This document shows, one piece after another, positions 44,294 through 52,721 of a stretch of DNA of 64,000 nt (positions are counted from its first letter, which is position 1; every line of letters begins with the position of its first letter). The notes under the pieces are model-generated. The model saw only the letters and a list, made by a program, of their open reading frames with translations, was not told where the DNA came from and did not search any database. Source of the stretch: Aurantiacibacter sp. D1-12 (GTDB taxonomy: Bacteria; Pseudomonadota; Alphaproteobacteria; Sphingomonadales; Sphingomonadaceae); assembly GCF_028858515.1 (NCBI RefSeq), contig NZ_JAPJZJ010000001.1, positions 744,001 through 808,000 on the forward strand. Reading direction: 5' to 3'. The position numbers and the translations under genes are program-made.

Positions 44294-44356
44294 GCCCTAC
44301 CGCTTCACTGCTTGAGGGCGCCATTTCTTGCCCTAACGCTTCGCTGCTTGAGGGCG
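44294..44356 (+). repeat. tandem 27-bp hairpin repeat after 6S RNA
   Basis: Two copies of a 27-base unit, GCCCTAxCGCTTCxCTGCTTGAGGGCG in pattern (44294-44320 and 44330-44356), differ at two positions and are separated by nine bases. Each folds by GCCCT/AGGGC into a hairpin. The first begins about a dozen bases after the 6S closing stem and may form its terminator or processing site; the second lies 38 bases before the cyclo-ligase start. Confidence 0.7.
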
Positions 44357-44394
44357 GGGTTTCCCCGAAAGGCAACAGCGCCTAGATCATCGGC

Positions 44395-44985
44395 ATGAAC
44401 GACATCACCGCCTATAAGAGCGTCAAGCGCATTGAGCTTCGCAAGGCCCGGCGCGAGCATGCCGCAGCCTTGCCGCCCGAAGTCAGCGCGCTGGTCATGC
44501 GCCGCCCGCCTGCTCCCGTGCTTGGACTGGTGCCGGAGGGCGCGACCATTGGCCTCTACCGTGCAGTCGATGGCGAAACACCAGCCGGCGGCTACGCGCG
44601 CTTTTTCATGGAAGCTGGCCACCCGATTGCTCTCCCCCGGATCGAGAATATGGATGGCGACATGACCTTCCACATCCACACCGATCCCTATGGCGAGAGC
44701 GATCTCGAGGAAGGCCCCCAAAGCTTGATGCAACCTGCCGCAAGCGCGACGATGGTAACGCCGCAAGTGCTGATCGTGCCGCTGGTCGGCTTTACACAGG
44801 ACGGTGCCCGGCTTGGCATGGGCGGCGGCTTCTATGATCGGTGGCTGGAGAAGAACCCTGCAACCATTGCCATCGGCCTCGCCTGGGATGTGCAGAAAGT
44901 CGACTCCCTTCCCCGCGAGGCGCACGATGTGCCGCTGACCGCCGTGGTCACACCCACCCGCATCTACGGACCTTTCGAACAATGA
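44395..44985 (+). CDS. 5-formyltetrahydrofolate cyclo-ligase
   Basis: Converts 5-formyltetrahydrofolate to methenyltetrahydrofolate with ATP. The 196-residue protein starts with a basic helix (SVKRIELRKARREHAAALPP, containing the R-K-x-x-R substrate motif) and near its end has the ATP-binding signature LGMGGGFYDRWLEK and the DVPLTAVVTPTRIY tail. It is the gene downstream of 6S RNA (YgfA/Fau type). Its stop overlaps the DUF2842 start (AATGA). Confidence 0.92.
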   Translation: MNDITAYKSVKRIELRKARREHAAALPPEVSALVMRRPPAPVLGLVPEGATIGLYRAVDGETPAGGYARFFMEAGHPIALPRIENMDGDMTFHIHTDPYGESDLEEGPQSLMQPAASATMVTPQVLIVPLVGFTQDGARLGMGGGFYDRWLEKNPATIAIGLAWDVQKVDSLPREAHDVPLTAVVTPTRIYGPFEQ

Positions 44986-45203
44986 GAACCGAACCCACCT
45001 GGCGCATCCCTGTCGGCGTGCTTGGCCTGCTAGCCGCGCTGCTCGTCTATGGCGTGGTCATTGCTCGCTATGTCCCCGGACTGATCGGCGGATGGCCGGG
45101 CCTGTTGCAGGCACTCGTCTACCTTGTGCTCGGCCTTATATGGCTACTGCCGCTACGCAATTTCCTGATCTGGATGGAAACCGGCAACTGGGGCGAGAAG
45201 TAG
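44982..45203 (+). CDS. DUF2842 membrane protein
   Basis: A 73-residue protein with two membrane helices (about 9-30 and 38-60) separated by a short loop, ending LPLRNFLIWMETGNWGEK. The layout and ending match DUF2842, an alphaproteobacterial family without known function. Its ATG overlaps the cyclo-ligase stop by four bases, so the two are co-translated, as often seen for this family. It is convergent with the SRPBCC gene, one base away. Confidence 0.85.
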   Translation: MRTEPTWRIPVGVLGLLAALLVYGVVIARYVPGLIGGWPGLLQALVYLVLGLIWLLPLRNFLIWMETGNWGEK

Positions 45204-45204
45204 C

Positions 45205-45741
45205 TTAGCCTTCCGGAACACGTTCGGCGTAGATCGCTTCCAGCTCCTGGTCGCGGATCCAGAAGTCGGTTGTGCGATCCCCCACCAAAACCTCGGCAAG
45301 CAGGTCGAAATGGCCGTGCCAGCCTGCGAATACCCCGATCAGCATGTCACGTCCTACAAGACCAGTGTGGACGAGGTGCAACTCGGTCTGTCCGTCTTCC
45401 GTCGCGGTAAAGCGCACATCGACTTCGCTCGACATGTCGCCCTGCGATTCGAACCAGGTGAAGGCGAGGCGATGTGGCGGATCCCAGGCTAGAATGCGGG
45501 CATTGTGCTCGGCCACTTCTTCGCAGGCGTATTTTTGAGGCGGCGGACTTTCCGAAAGGCGCGTGTGATCGAAGGCGAAGACCAACTCGCCACCCTCGCG
45601 GCCATCAGTTGATCCGCCACAGAACCACAGTTTGCGCTTTTCGGGATCGACCCAGAATTCCCATACCTTCTCCGGCGGCGCAGGAAAGATGCGGCGGAAT
45701 TCCATCGTGTCCAGCGTAACCAGTCTGCCATATTCACTCAT
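45205..45741 (-). CDS. SRPBCC (AHSA1-type) domain protein
   Basis: A 178-residue START-like/SRPBCC protein with the AHSA1 pattern: TMEFRRIFPAPPEKVWEFWVDPEKRKLWF near the N-terminus, the beta-rich core with RILAWDPPHRLAFTW and LHLVHTGL, and a C-terminal helix. These proteins bind hydrophobic ligands, and many are paired with an ArsR repressor, as here. GGAGG lies eight bases before the ATG at 45741, which overlaps the arsR-type gene by eight bases. The ligand is unknown. Confidence 0.88.
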   Translation of the reverse strand: MSEYGRLVTLDTMEFRRIFPAPPEKVWEFWVDPEKRKLWFCGGSTDGREGGELVFAFDHTRLSESPPPQKYACEEVAEHNARILAWDPPHRLAFTWFESQGDMSSEVDVRFTATEDGQTELHLVHTGLVGRDMLIGVFAGWHGHFDLLAEVLVGDRTTDFWIRDQELEAIYAERVPEG

Positions 45742-46075
45742 CGTCTTCCTCCGCATTGTCCGCCCTCAGTGCAGCATCGAGCGCATTGAGCCGCGAGTCC
45801 CAGAATTCGGCATAGTGCGCGACCCAATCGCGCAATTCGCGAAGAGCATTCGGACGCAGGGAGCACACGCGCTCCCGGCCCCGCCGCTCGCGGGTAATCA
45901 GCCCCGCGCTTTCGAGCACCCCGACGTGCTTTGATGCACCCGCAAGCGACATGGAAAGCGGCTCCGCCAGTTCGCCGACTGTCCGCTCCCCCTCGCTCAA
46001 CCGCTGGATCATTACCCGTCGCGTAGAGTCGGCGAGTGCCTTCAGGACATCATCGAGTGCTTCTTGCTCAACCAT
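45734..46075 (-). CDS. ArsR family repressor (SRPBCC-linked)
   Basis: A 113-residue winged-helix protein: LKALADSTRRVMIQRLSEGE, TVGELAEPLSMSLAGASKHV (recognition helix about 41-60), LESAGLITRERRGRERV (wing). No metal-binding Cys pair (ELCVC-type) is present, so this is not a classical arsenic sensor but the SRPBCC-paired ArsR type. The ATG at 46075 is inside a perfect palindrome and has no Shine-Dalgarno sequence, suggesting leaderless or internally controlled translation. A TTG at 46087 in the same palindrome is a possible alternative start. It presumably represses itself and the SRPBCC gene. Confidence 0.88.
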   Translation of the reverse strand: MVEQEALDDVLKALADSTRRVMIQRLSEGERTVGELAEPLSMSLAGASKHVGVLESAGLITRERRGRERVCSLRPNALRELRDWVAHYAEFWDSRLNALDAALRADNAEEDDE

Positions 46076-46124
46076 ATGGTTGAGCAATGGAGTGATCAGT
46101 TGGAAAAGTCAACCGTTTGGTTGA
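46064..46124 (-). promoter_or_regulatory. paired palindromic operators of the ArsR gene
   Basis: Two related palindromes flank the presumed promoter. The first (46064-46087) is a perfect 24-bp palindrome, TTGCTCAACC-ATAT-GGTTGAGCAA, with the arsR ATG at its centre. The second (46109-46124) is TCAACC-GTTT-GGTTGA. Their centres are 41 bp apart, about four helical turns. A TTGACT that could be a -35 element overlaps the second on the minus strand. The shared CAACC-N4-GGTTG core makes them likely binding sites of the ArsR protein. Confidence 0.65.
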
Positions 46125-46130
46125 GTAACG

Positions 46131-46565
46131 TCAGGTCAGCCCATCCAGCACTGTGCGCCAATCCTCGGGCAGCGGCACAGGTCGGCGCGTTTCACGATCA
46201 ACGTAGACATGAACAAAATGCCCCTCAGCCGCCGGTTCATCGCTTCCTTGGGCGAAAATGCCTACCTCGTAACGCACGCTCGATGTGCCGAGCTTTGCCA
46301 CCCGCACACCGGCTTCCACCGTCTGCGGAAAAGAAAGCGGAGCGAAGTAGCGGCACTGGGTCTCCACCACGAGACCGATGATCGCGCCCTGTTCAACATC
46401 GAGCACGCCGCGCTCGACCAGTTCGGCATTCACCGCCGTATCGAACCAGGCGTAGTAGGTAACGTTGTTGACGTGGCCGTAGACGTCATTGTCCGCCCAA
46501 CGTGTCGGGATCTTACGGAAGGCTTTGTAGGCACTCCGGGGCTTGGGATCTGGTCGATTGCTCAT
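46131..46565 (-). CDS. acyl-CoA thioesterase, 4HBT hotdog fold
   Basis: A 144-residue hotdog-fold thioesterase. [26 protein letters not shown] near residue 21 is the 4-hydroxybenzoyl-CoA thioesterase signature with catalytic Asp. The remaining strands include [22 protein letters not shown] and [19 protein letters not shown]. It hydrolyses acyl-CoA thioesters in the cytoplasm; the substrate is not predictable. It overlaps the upstream alcohol dehydrogenase gene by four bases (ATGA) and lies upstream of the ArsR operators. Confidence 0.88.
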   Translation of the reverse strand: MSNRPDPKPRSAYKAFRKIPTRWADNDVYGHVNNVTYYAWFDTAVNAELVERGVLDVEQGAIIGLVVETQCRYFAPLSFPQTVEAGVRVAKLGTSSVRYEVGIFAQGSDEPAAEGHFVHVYVDRETRRPVPLPEDWRTVLDGLT

Positions 46566-47716
46566 AGCGCTGCCTCATACATGCGCCGCGCATCGTCGCG
46601 GGTGATTTCTACCATGTTGTTCACCAGCAAACGCTCCTGCTTCATCGCCTCGTCGGCGAGTAGATCGAGATCATCCGCGCCAATGCCCACATCTGTGAGC
46701 CGGGGCGACAGGCCTGCTTGCAACGCGAGATCGCGCATATATTCGACGAAAGCCTGCGCCCTCGCCTGCGTTCCGAGCAAAGCGCATCCGGGCTGCATCA
46801 CGACAGCAAGCTCGGCGTAAAGGTCGCGCGCTGCGGACATCGTGTGTGCGAGAACCTGCGGCAGCATCAACGCATTGGAAAGTCCGTGCGGTACGTGGAA
46901 ATGACCGCCAAGCGGATAGGCCAGTGCATGTACCCCCGCGCAAGGCGCATTGGAAAAAGCCACGCCCGCCAGATAGCTCCCGCGCAGCATGGCATCGCGC
47001 GCATCGAGGTTGTCCGGCTCTTCACATGCCGTAATCAGATTGGCGGAAAGCAATTGCAATGCCTCCTTCGCCAGCGCGTCCGAGATCGGGTTCTTCAACC
47101 GCCGTGTCGTGTACGCCTCGATCGCATGGACCATCGCGTCGATACCCGTTGCGGCAGTCACGTGGCGCGGCAGGCCTGTGGTTAGCGTCGCGTCAAGCAG
47201 CGCGTAGTCTGCGTAAAGGGCATTGCTGACGACGCCTTTCTTCGTGGTCTCGCCGACGGTCAAAATCGAGATATTGGTCGCTTCCGAGCCTGTGCCTGCA
47301 GTAGTTGGAATGAGCAGCAGCAACGGCGCGCGCCGGCCCAAAGCCATGCCAACGCCATAGATGTCCGCGATACGCTCGCCACTCCCGAGCAGGTACGCCA
47401 CCGCCTTGGCCACATCCATCGGCGAGCCCCCGCCGAAGCCGACCACGCCTGTGGCGCCCATTTCCCGGGCCATATCAAGCGCCGCGAGCACGCTCGCCTC
47501 ATGCGGGTCTTCCTGCACATCGTCGAACACGCTCACCTCGTGGCGCTCACGCAGGCTGGCAAGCGCGCGATCAGTCAGGCCGAGAGCACGCAAATTGGCA
47601 TCGGTCACGAACAGGATCGGGCCTTCGGGCACGTAGGGATCGAGATCGCCGCTGGCGCCCAAGCCGCTGACCACCTGCGGGCCGTAGTGGAATTTGAATC
47701 TGTTCATCGCGGCCAT
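46562..47716 (-). CDS. iron-containing alcohol dehydrogenase
   Basis: A 384-residue group III alcohol dehydrogenase that oxidises or reduces alcohols and aldehydes with NAD(P). NAD-binding [20 protein letters not shown] near residue 93, [17 protein letters not shown] near residue 136, and the iron site with [35 protein letters not shown] (His residues) are all present. The start may be ATG 47716 or 47707; neither has a clear Shine-Dalgarno sequence. The substrate is unknown. Co-transcription with the thioesterase suggests acyl or alcohol metabolism. Confidence 0.9.
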   Translation of the reverse strand: MAAMNRFKFHYGPQVVSGLGASGDLDPYVPEGPILFVTDANLRALGLTDRALASLRERHEVSVFDDVQEDPHEASVLAALDMAREMGATGVVGFGGGSPMDVAKAVAYLLGSGERIADIYGVGMALGRRAPLLLLIPTTAGTGSEATNISILTVGETTKKGVVSNALYADYALLDATLTTGLPRHVTAATGIDAMVHAIEAYTTRRLKNPISDALAKEALQLLSANLITACEEPDNLDARDAMLRGSYLAGVAFSNAPCAGVHALAYPLGGHFHVPHGLSNALMLPQVLAHTMSAARDLYAELAVVMQPGCALLGTQARAQAFVEYMRDLALQAGLSPRLTDVGIGADDLDLLADEAMKQERLLVNNMVEITRDDARRMYEAAL

Positions 47717-47791
47717 GCATGCCGCCGCGCGGGCGTGCGCGCAAGGGCGCCCAACCGGCTGATGTCCAGCGATGTAAGAAATGTCCCAAGT

Positions 47792-47868
47792 GGCGCGAGT
47801 GACGGGACTCGAACCCGCGACCCTCGGCGTGACAGGCCGATACTCTAACCAACTGAGCTACACCCGCG
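47792..47868 (-). tRNA. tRNA-Asp (anticodon GTC)
   Basis: Minus-strand cloverleaf: acceptor GCGGGTG/CACTCGC, D-arm AGCTCAGTTGGTTAGAG, anticodon stem TCGGC/GCCGA around CTGTCAC (GTC), T-arm GGTTCGAGTCC and encoded CCA. Confidence 0.97.
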
Positions 47869-47962
47869 CATTTAAGCGGCCTAGCGCCTCTTGGGAGACG
47901 CGCATCTAGTGGAGGGCCGATTGGCTGTCAACACACTCTGCGCGCCTTTTTGAACTCTTTTT

Positions 47963-49261
47963 CTACCCCGCCAGAATGCGTGCCGGAGCCTCGATCATTT
48001 TCTTGATCTCCTGCACGAATGCAGCAGCATCGTAACCATCGACTACGCGGTGATCGCAGCTGATCGAGATGTTCATCAGCTTGCGCTTCTCGACGCGCTC
48101 GACACCGTCGGGACCGGTCACGAACATCGGGCGCTCGACAATACGATTCGGGCCGATGATGGCGACTTCCGGACGGTTGATGACCGGCGTGGTCGCGACA
48201 CCGCCGAGCGGACCAAGCGATGTGACGGTGAGCGTCGAGCCCGACAGCTCTTCCGACTTCGCCGTGCCATCGCGCGCCGCATTGGCAAGGCGCTGGATGT
48301 CACCCGCAAGCTGGTACAGGTTCTTGCCCTGCGCATCGCGGATCACCGGGACCATCAGGCCATTATCGGTCATGGTCGCCATACCCAGATGCACACTGCC
48401 GTGACGGGTGACGATCTTTGCTTCATCATCATAACGCGCGTTGATCATCGGGAAGTCGGGCAGCACCTTGCAGATCGCAGTGATCAGCAGCGGCAGCATG
48501 GTAAGCTTCGGGCGATCACCGCGATTCTCGTTAAGCTGCGCGCGGGTGCGCTCAAGCTCGGTCACGTCGCATTCTTCAACGTAGGTAAAGTGCGGGATGT
48601 TGCGCTTGGCGGCGGACATGTTCTCGGCGATGCGCTTGCGCAGGCCGATGACCTTGATTTCCTCGTCCGCGCCAGCCTTGCTGGCACCCGAGAAGCCACC
48701 CGAATAGCTGATGAAAGCATCGAGGTCGGCGTGGCGCACGCGACCGTCCTCAGCGGGCTTCACCTGGCCGAGGTCGATGCCGAGGTCCTTCGCGCGGGCG
48801 CGCACTGCAGGGGTTGCGAGAACCTTGCTGCTGGCCGCTGGCGCAGGAGCCGGAGCGGGCGTCGGTGCGGGAGCAGGTGCAGATTCGGGAGCCGCAGCAG
48901 CCGCATCTTCCTGATCGCTCGCATCAGGGTTCTCTACCTCGATACGCTCTTCGAATTCTTCCGACTTCGGAGCGGGAGCAGCTTCGGCAGCCTCCTCCGC
49001 CACATCATCAGGCACTTCGCCTTCAACTTCGACAACCATCAGCGCGCTGCCGATGGCGACCATGTCACCCTCGCCGCCTGCAATCTCGACAATCGTACCG
49101 GTCACCGGGCTTTCCAGCGGGACGGTGGCCTTGTCGGTCATCATGTCGACGAATTCTTCGTCTTCCTCGACACGGTCGCCGACGGCTTTGTGCCACTTAA
49201 CGATCTCCGCCTCGGTGATGCCTTCGCCGATATCGGGCATGGGGAATGTGAACTTTGCCAT
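47963..49261 (-). CDS. branched-chain 2-oxoacid dehydrogenase E2 (dihydrolipoyl acyltransferase)
   Basis: Core acyltransferase of a 2-oxoacid dehydrogenase complex. The 432-residue protein has one lipoyl domain (residues 1-78, MMTDKATVPLESP with the lipoylated Lys), an acidic Ala/Pro/Glu-rich flexible linker, an E3/E1-binding domain (about 150-185, ATPAVRARAKDLGIDL) and the catalytic domain with ISCDHRVVDGYDAA (His and Asp of the active site) near residue 403. The combination with split E1alpha/E1beta genes and the E1 sequences favours branched-chain acids. The ATG at 49261 directly starts the lipoyl domain. No E3 gene is present here. Confidence 0.9.
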   Translation of the reverse strand: MAKFTFPMPDIGEGITEAEIVKWHKAVGDRVEEDEEFVDMMTDKATVPLESPVTGTIVEIAGGEGDMVAIGSALMVVEVEGEVPDDVAEEAAEAAPAPKSEEFEERIEVENPDASDQEDAAAAAPESAPAPAPTPAPAPAPAASSKVLATPAVRARAKDLGIDLGQVKPAEDGRVRHADLDAFISYSGGFSGASKAGADEEIKVIGLRKRIAENMSAAKRNIPHFTYVEECDVTELERTRAQLNENRGDRPKLTMLPLLITAICKVLPDFPMINARYDDEAKIVTRHGSVHLGMATMTDNGLMVPVIRDAQGKNLYQLAGDIQRLANAARDGTAKSEELSGSTLTVTSLGPLGGVATTPVINRPEVAIIGPNRIVERPMFVTGPDGVERVEKRKLMNISISCDHRVVDGYDAAAFVQEIKKMIEAPARILAG

Positions 49262-49266
49262 GGCGG

Positions 49267-50340
49267 TCAGTCCTGCAGAATCTTGTCGATGGCCTCGCCG
49301 ATGCGGACGGGACCGGGGAAATATGCCCATTCAAGGCTGTGCGGATATGGGGTGTCGAAACCGGTAACGCGTTCGACCGGAGCTTCCAGGTGATAGAAGC
49401 AGCGTTCGGTAACCAGCGCGGAGAGCTCAGCGCCAAAACCGGATGTACGCGTTGCTTCGTGCACGATCAGGCAGCGCCCTGTGCGTTCAACAGATGCCTC
49501 GATGGCTTCGATATCGAGCGGGACGAGCGTACGCAGGTCGAGGATTTCGGCCTCAACGCCTTTGTTCTCACACACCGCCTGCGCAACATGCACCATCGTA
49601 CCGTAAGCAAGGATGGTCAGCTGGTCACCTTCAGTGACCTTGCGCGCCTTACCGAGCGGAATCTTGTAATAACCTTCCGGCACCTGCGCATCGTCACGGC
49701 CCTTCCAGCTCTTGGCAGGCTTGTCGTAGTAACCGTCGAACGGGCCGTTGTAGATACGCTTCGGCTCGAAGAAGATCACTGGATCATTGTCTTCGATGCA
49801 GCTGATCAGCAGGCCCTTAGCGTCATAGGGCGTCGCCGGAATAACCGTCTTCAAGCCAGCAACGTGGGTGAAGATCGCCTCAGGGCTTTGCGAGTGCGTC
49901 TGCCCGCCGAAGATGCCGCCCCCGAACGGGCTACGCACCGTCATCGGGGCGATGAATTCGGCAGCCGAGCGATAACGCAGACGCGCCGCTTCGGAGATCA
50001 GCTGGTCGAGGCCAGGATAGATGTAGTCGGCGAACTGGATTTCGGGCACCGGGCGAAGGCCGTATGCCCCCATCCCCACCGCGACGCCCACGATGCCGCA
50101 TTCTGAAATCGGAGTATCGAAAACGCGGGTCTTGCCGTACTTTTCCTGAAGGCCAGCCGTGCAGCGGAACACGCCGCCGAAATAGCCGATGTCCTCGCCG
50201 AGAAGGATAACATCGTCATCCTTCTCAAGCATCACGTCGAGCGCGGAGTTGATCGCCTCGATCATGTTCATGTGCTTTGCGTCGCCAGTATCGCTGGCCG
50301 TAGCGGTATCGGTCATCGCCCCATTCATTTCCTGGCTCAT
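49267..50340 (-). CDS. branched-chain 2-oxoacid dehydrogenase E1 beta
   Basis: Beta subunit of the thiamine-diphosphate-dependent E1, which with E1alpha decarboxylates branched-chain 2-oxo acids and acylates E2. The 357-residue protein contains VILLGEDIGYFGGVFRCTAG near residue 43 (catalytic Glu region), DTPISECGIVGVAVGMGAYG, EIQFADYIYPGLDQL, RSPFGGGIFGGQTHSQSPEA and, in the transketolase C-domain, LVPLDIEAIEASVERTGR. About 20 extra N-terminal residues precede the domain. It overlaps the E1alpha stop by four bases and ends six bases before E2. Confidence 0.93.
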   Translation of the reverse strand: MSQEMNGAMTDTATASDTGDAKHMNMIEAINSALDVMLEKDDDVILLGEDIGYFGGVFRCTAGLQEKYGKTRVFDTPISECGIVGVAVGMGAYGLRPVPEIQFADYIYPGLDQLISEAARLRYRSAAEFIAPMTVRSPFGGGIFGGQTHSQSPEAIFTHVAGLKTVIPATPYDAKGLLISCIEDNDPVIFFEPKRIYNGPFDGYYDKPAKSWKGRDDAQVPEGYYKIPLGKARKVTEGDQLTILAYGTMVHVAQAVCENKGVEAEILDLRTLVPLDIEAIEASVERTGRCLIVHEATRTSGFGAELSALVTERCFYHLEAPVERVTGFDTPYPHSLEWAYFPGPVRIGEAIDKILQD

Positions 50341-51629
50341 TTCTTGAGGCCCTCCGGAAACTTGATTTCGCGCTCACGGATCGCCTGGTCGGCCTGCTCC
50401 TGCAGGTGCCACGGCAGATCTTCGTACACGTCTTCGAACATGGTATGGAACGGATGGTGCAGACCGTGACCGAGAATGCCGTTCTTCTCGGCATCCTTCT
50501 GTGCGTCCTTCACCATCTGGTCGAGCTCCGCGTCCTGCGCTTCCTGCTGCTCTTCGGACCATTCGCCCATGTCAATAAGGTGATCCATAAGGCGTTTCAC
50601 CGGATCGCCCAGCGGCCAGGCCGTGCCTTCCTCCGCCGAGCGATAGGCACTCGGGTCATCCGAAGTGGAGTGCCCTTCTGCGCGATAGGTAAAGTGCTCG
50701 ATCAGCGTCGGCCCGCCGTTGGATCGCGCGCGGTCCGCCGCCCAGCGTTCGGCGGCATATACGGCAAGCGGATCGTTGCCATCGACACGCAAACCAGCAA
50801 CGCCGTATCCAATCGCACGTGCAGCAAAGGTCGCCCGCTCCCCGCCGGCAAAGCCGGAGAAAGAGGAAATCGCCCACTGGTTGTTGATTACGTTGAAGAT
50901 CACTGGCGCGTTGTAGACCGTCGCGAAAACAAGTGCGGAGTGGAAATCACCTTCCGCCGTGCTGCCCTCGCCCACCCAGGTTGCGGCGATGCGGCTGTCA
51001 CCCTTGCTGGCGGAGGCCATCGCAAAGCCCGTCGCCTGCGGAAGCTGCGTCGCCAAGTTACCCGAAATCGAGAAGAAGCTCAGCCGCTTCGAACAGTACA
51101 TGATCGGCAGCTGACGGCCTTTCAACTTGTCTGCCTTGTTCGAGTAGATCTGGTTGATCATTTCGACCGGCTCATACCCGCGTGCGATCAGGCAGCCCTG
51201 CTGGCGATAGCTCGGGAAGATCATGTCATCGGCGGCGAGAGCATGGGTGGCGCAGACGCTGGTAGCCTCTTCACCCGTGCACTTCATATAGAAGCTGGTC
51301 TTGCCCTGCCGCTGGGCGCGGTACATGCGGTTATCGAAAGCGCGCACCAGCGCCATTTCGCGCAGCATGCGGCGCAGGGTATCGGCATCGAGTCGCGGAT
51401 CCCACGGCCCGTGCGCCTTGTTGTCATCACCCAAAACGCGGATCAGATCGTCACACAGCGGATGCGTTTCCTTAGCATCACAAGCCTCGTCCGGGCGCGG
51501 CGCTGAACCCGCTTCGGGCACGACAATATGGCTGAAATCCGCTTCGTCGCCAGGGCGATAGTGCGGTTCGGGCACATGGAGCGCGAGCGCAGGGCGGTTG
51601 CTGCCCTTCTTGTCGCCAGCTTTGGCCAT
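50337..51629 (-). CDS. branched-chain 2-oxoacid dehydrogenase E1 alpha
   Basis: Alpha subunit of E1, holding the thiamine diphosphate. The 430-residue protein has a roughly 60-residue N-terminal extension, then [21 protein letters not shown] near residue 104, [14 protein letters not shown], and the ThDP-binding segment [35 protein letters not shown] near residue 220, in which GEGSTAEGD replaces the usual GDG start. [16 protein letters not shown] is the phosphorylation-loop-like stretch typical of the branched-chain type. It leads the E1alpha-E1beta-E2 operon. Energy or valine/leucine/isoleucine catabolism is the likely role. Confidence 0.93.
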   Translation of the reverse strand: [430 protein letters not shown]

Positions 51630-51737
51630 CTACGCTCTCCCAAATTGCGCCCACTTTACCGAGAGGCGCGTTAGATTGTTATACACCCGCGTATTTATAT
51701 TAGTTTCTCGCGAAACCGTCAATCCGCGAGCAATGCA

Positions 51738-52682
51738 CTACACCGCCACCGGCGCACGCAGAATACCCTGAGGTTCGTAGTCATAGACCTCGAAATCTTC
51801 GAATGCATAATCAAAGATCGTTTCGGGCACCCTGTTAATGGCAAGCTTTGGCGCGCCTTCGGGTTCCCGCTTCAACTGCTCTTCAATCAGGTCGGTGTGG
51901 TTGAGGTAGAGGTGCGTATCACCCCCGCTCCACACCAGCTCGCCCAGATTGAGTCCGGTCTGCGCCGCCATCAACCGTGTGAGCAGCGCCGCGCCGAACA
52001 GGTTGAACGGCAGGCCAAGCGCCACGTCGCAACTGCGCTGGAACAGCATGCAGTTGAGACGCGCCTCGTCGCCCTCCCCGGCTACATGGAACTGATAGGT
52101 CTTATGACACGGCGGCAGCGCCATCCGGTCCAGCTCTGCCACATTCCATCCCTCGATAATATGGCGACGGCTGCCAGGATTCGTCTTCAGACTTTCGACC
52201 ACCTCGGCCACCTGGTTGATGCCCGGGCCCTTGGTATACTTGCCATCCGGTCCATACTGGTAGGTCGGCCAGTCGACCCACTGCTTGCCATAGACCGGGC
52301 CAAGATCGCCCCATTTCTTGGCAAAGGCCTCGTCCTCAACAATCCGTTCCTCGAACGCCTTCTGATCGATGTCCTCGCCCGAAGACTGGCGATATTTCTT
52401 TAGCGGCCAGTCGGACCAGATCGTGACGCCCTGTTGCAGCAACGGGCGGATATTGGTCTCGCCGGTCAGGAACCAAAGCATTTCCTTAGCTGCAGCCTTC
52501 CAGAACACCCGCTTGGTGGTGAGCAGCGGTACGCGATCATCGGCCAGATCGAAGCGCAGCATGGTACCGAAGACAGAGCGCGTGCCAACGCCCGTACGGT
52601 CCATGCGCTGGTCGCCGTGTTCCCAGATATGGCGCATCAGATCGAGATATTGCCATTCGGGATGGCGGGGTGATTCACTCAT
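51738..52682 (-). CDS. thyA: thymidylate synthase
   Basis: Methylates dUMP to dTMP with methylene-tetrahydrofolate. The 314-residue protein has RTGVGTRSVFG near residue 30, LWFLTGETNI near residue 68, GPVYGKQW, the catalytic Cys in ALPPCHKTYQFHV near residue 195, RSCDVALGLPFNLFG and GDTHLYLNH, with an insert relative to the 264-residue E. coli enzyme between residues 90 and 150. The ATG at 52682 is preferred over a start nine codons upstream. No folA is adjacent. The 108-base gap to the E1alpha gene holds a CTCGCG/CGCGAG hairpin. Confidence 0.95.
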   Translation of the reverse strand: MSESPRHPEWQYLDLMRHIWEHGDQRMDRTGVGTRSVFGTMLRFDLADDRVPLLTTKRVFWKAAAKEMLWFLTGETNIRPLLQQGVTIWSDWPLKKYRQSSGEDIDQKAFEERIVEDEAFAKKWGDLGPVYGKQWVDWPTYQYGPDGKYTKGPGINQVAEVVESLKTNPGSRRHIIEGWNVAELDRMALPPCHKTYQFHVAGEGDEARLNCMLFQRSCDVALGLPFNLFGAALLTRLMAAQTGLNLGELVWSGGDTHLYLNHTDLIEEQLKREPEGAPKLAINRVPETIFDYAFEDFEVYDYEPQGILRAPVAV

Positions 52683-52721
52683 GTGAGCTGAGCTAGCACC
52701 GCGGCGCAATTCGCGCCACTC

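Noticed and set aside
47501-47852. Open frames on both strands across tRNA-Asp
   Set aside because: Sequences such as CHAEGRGFESRHSRH and DGTRTRDPRRDR are translations of the tRNA, not genes.
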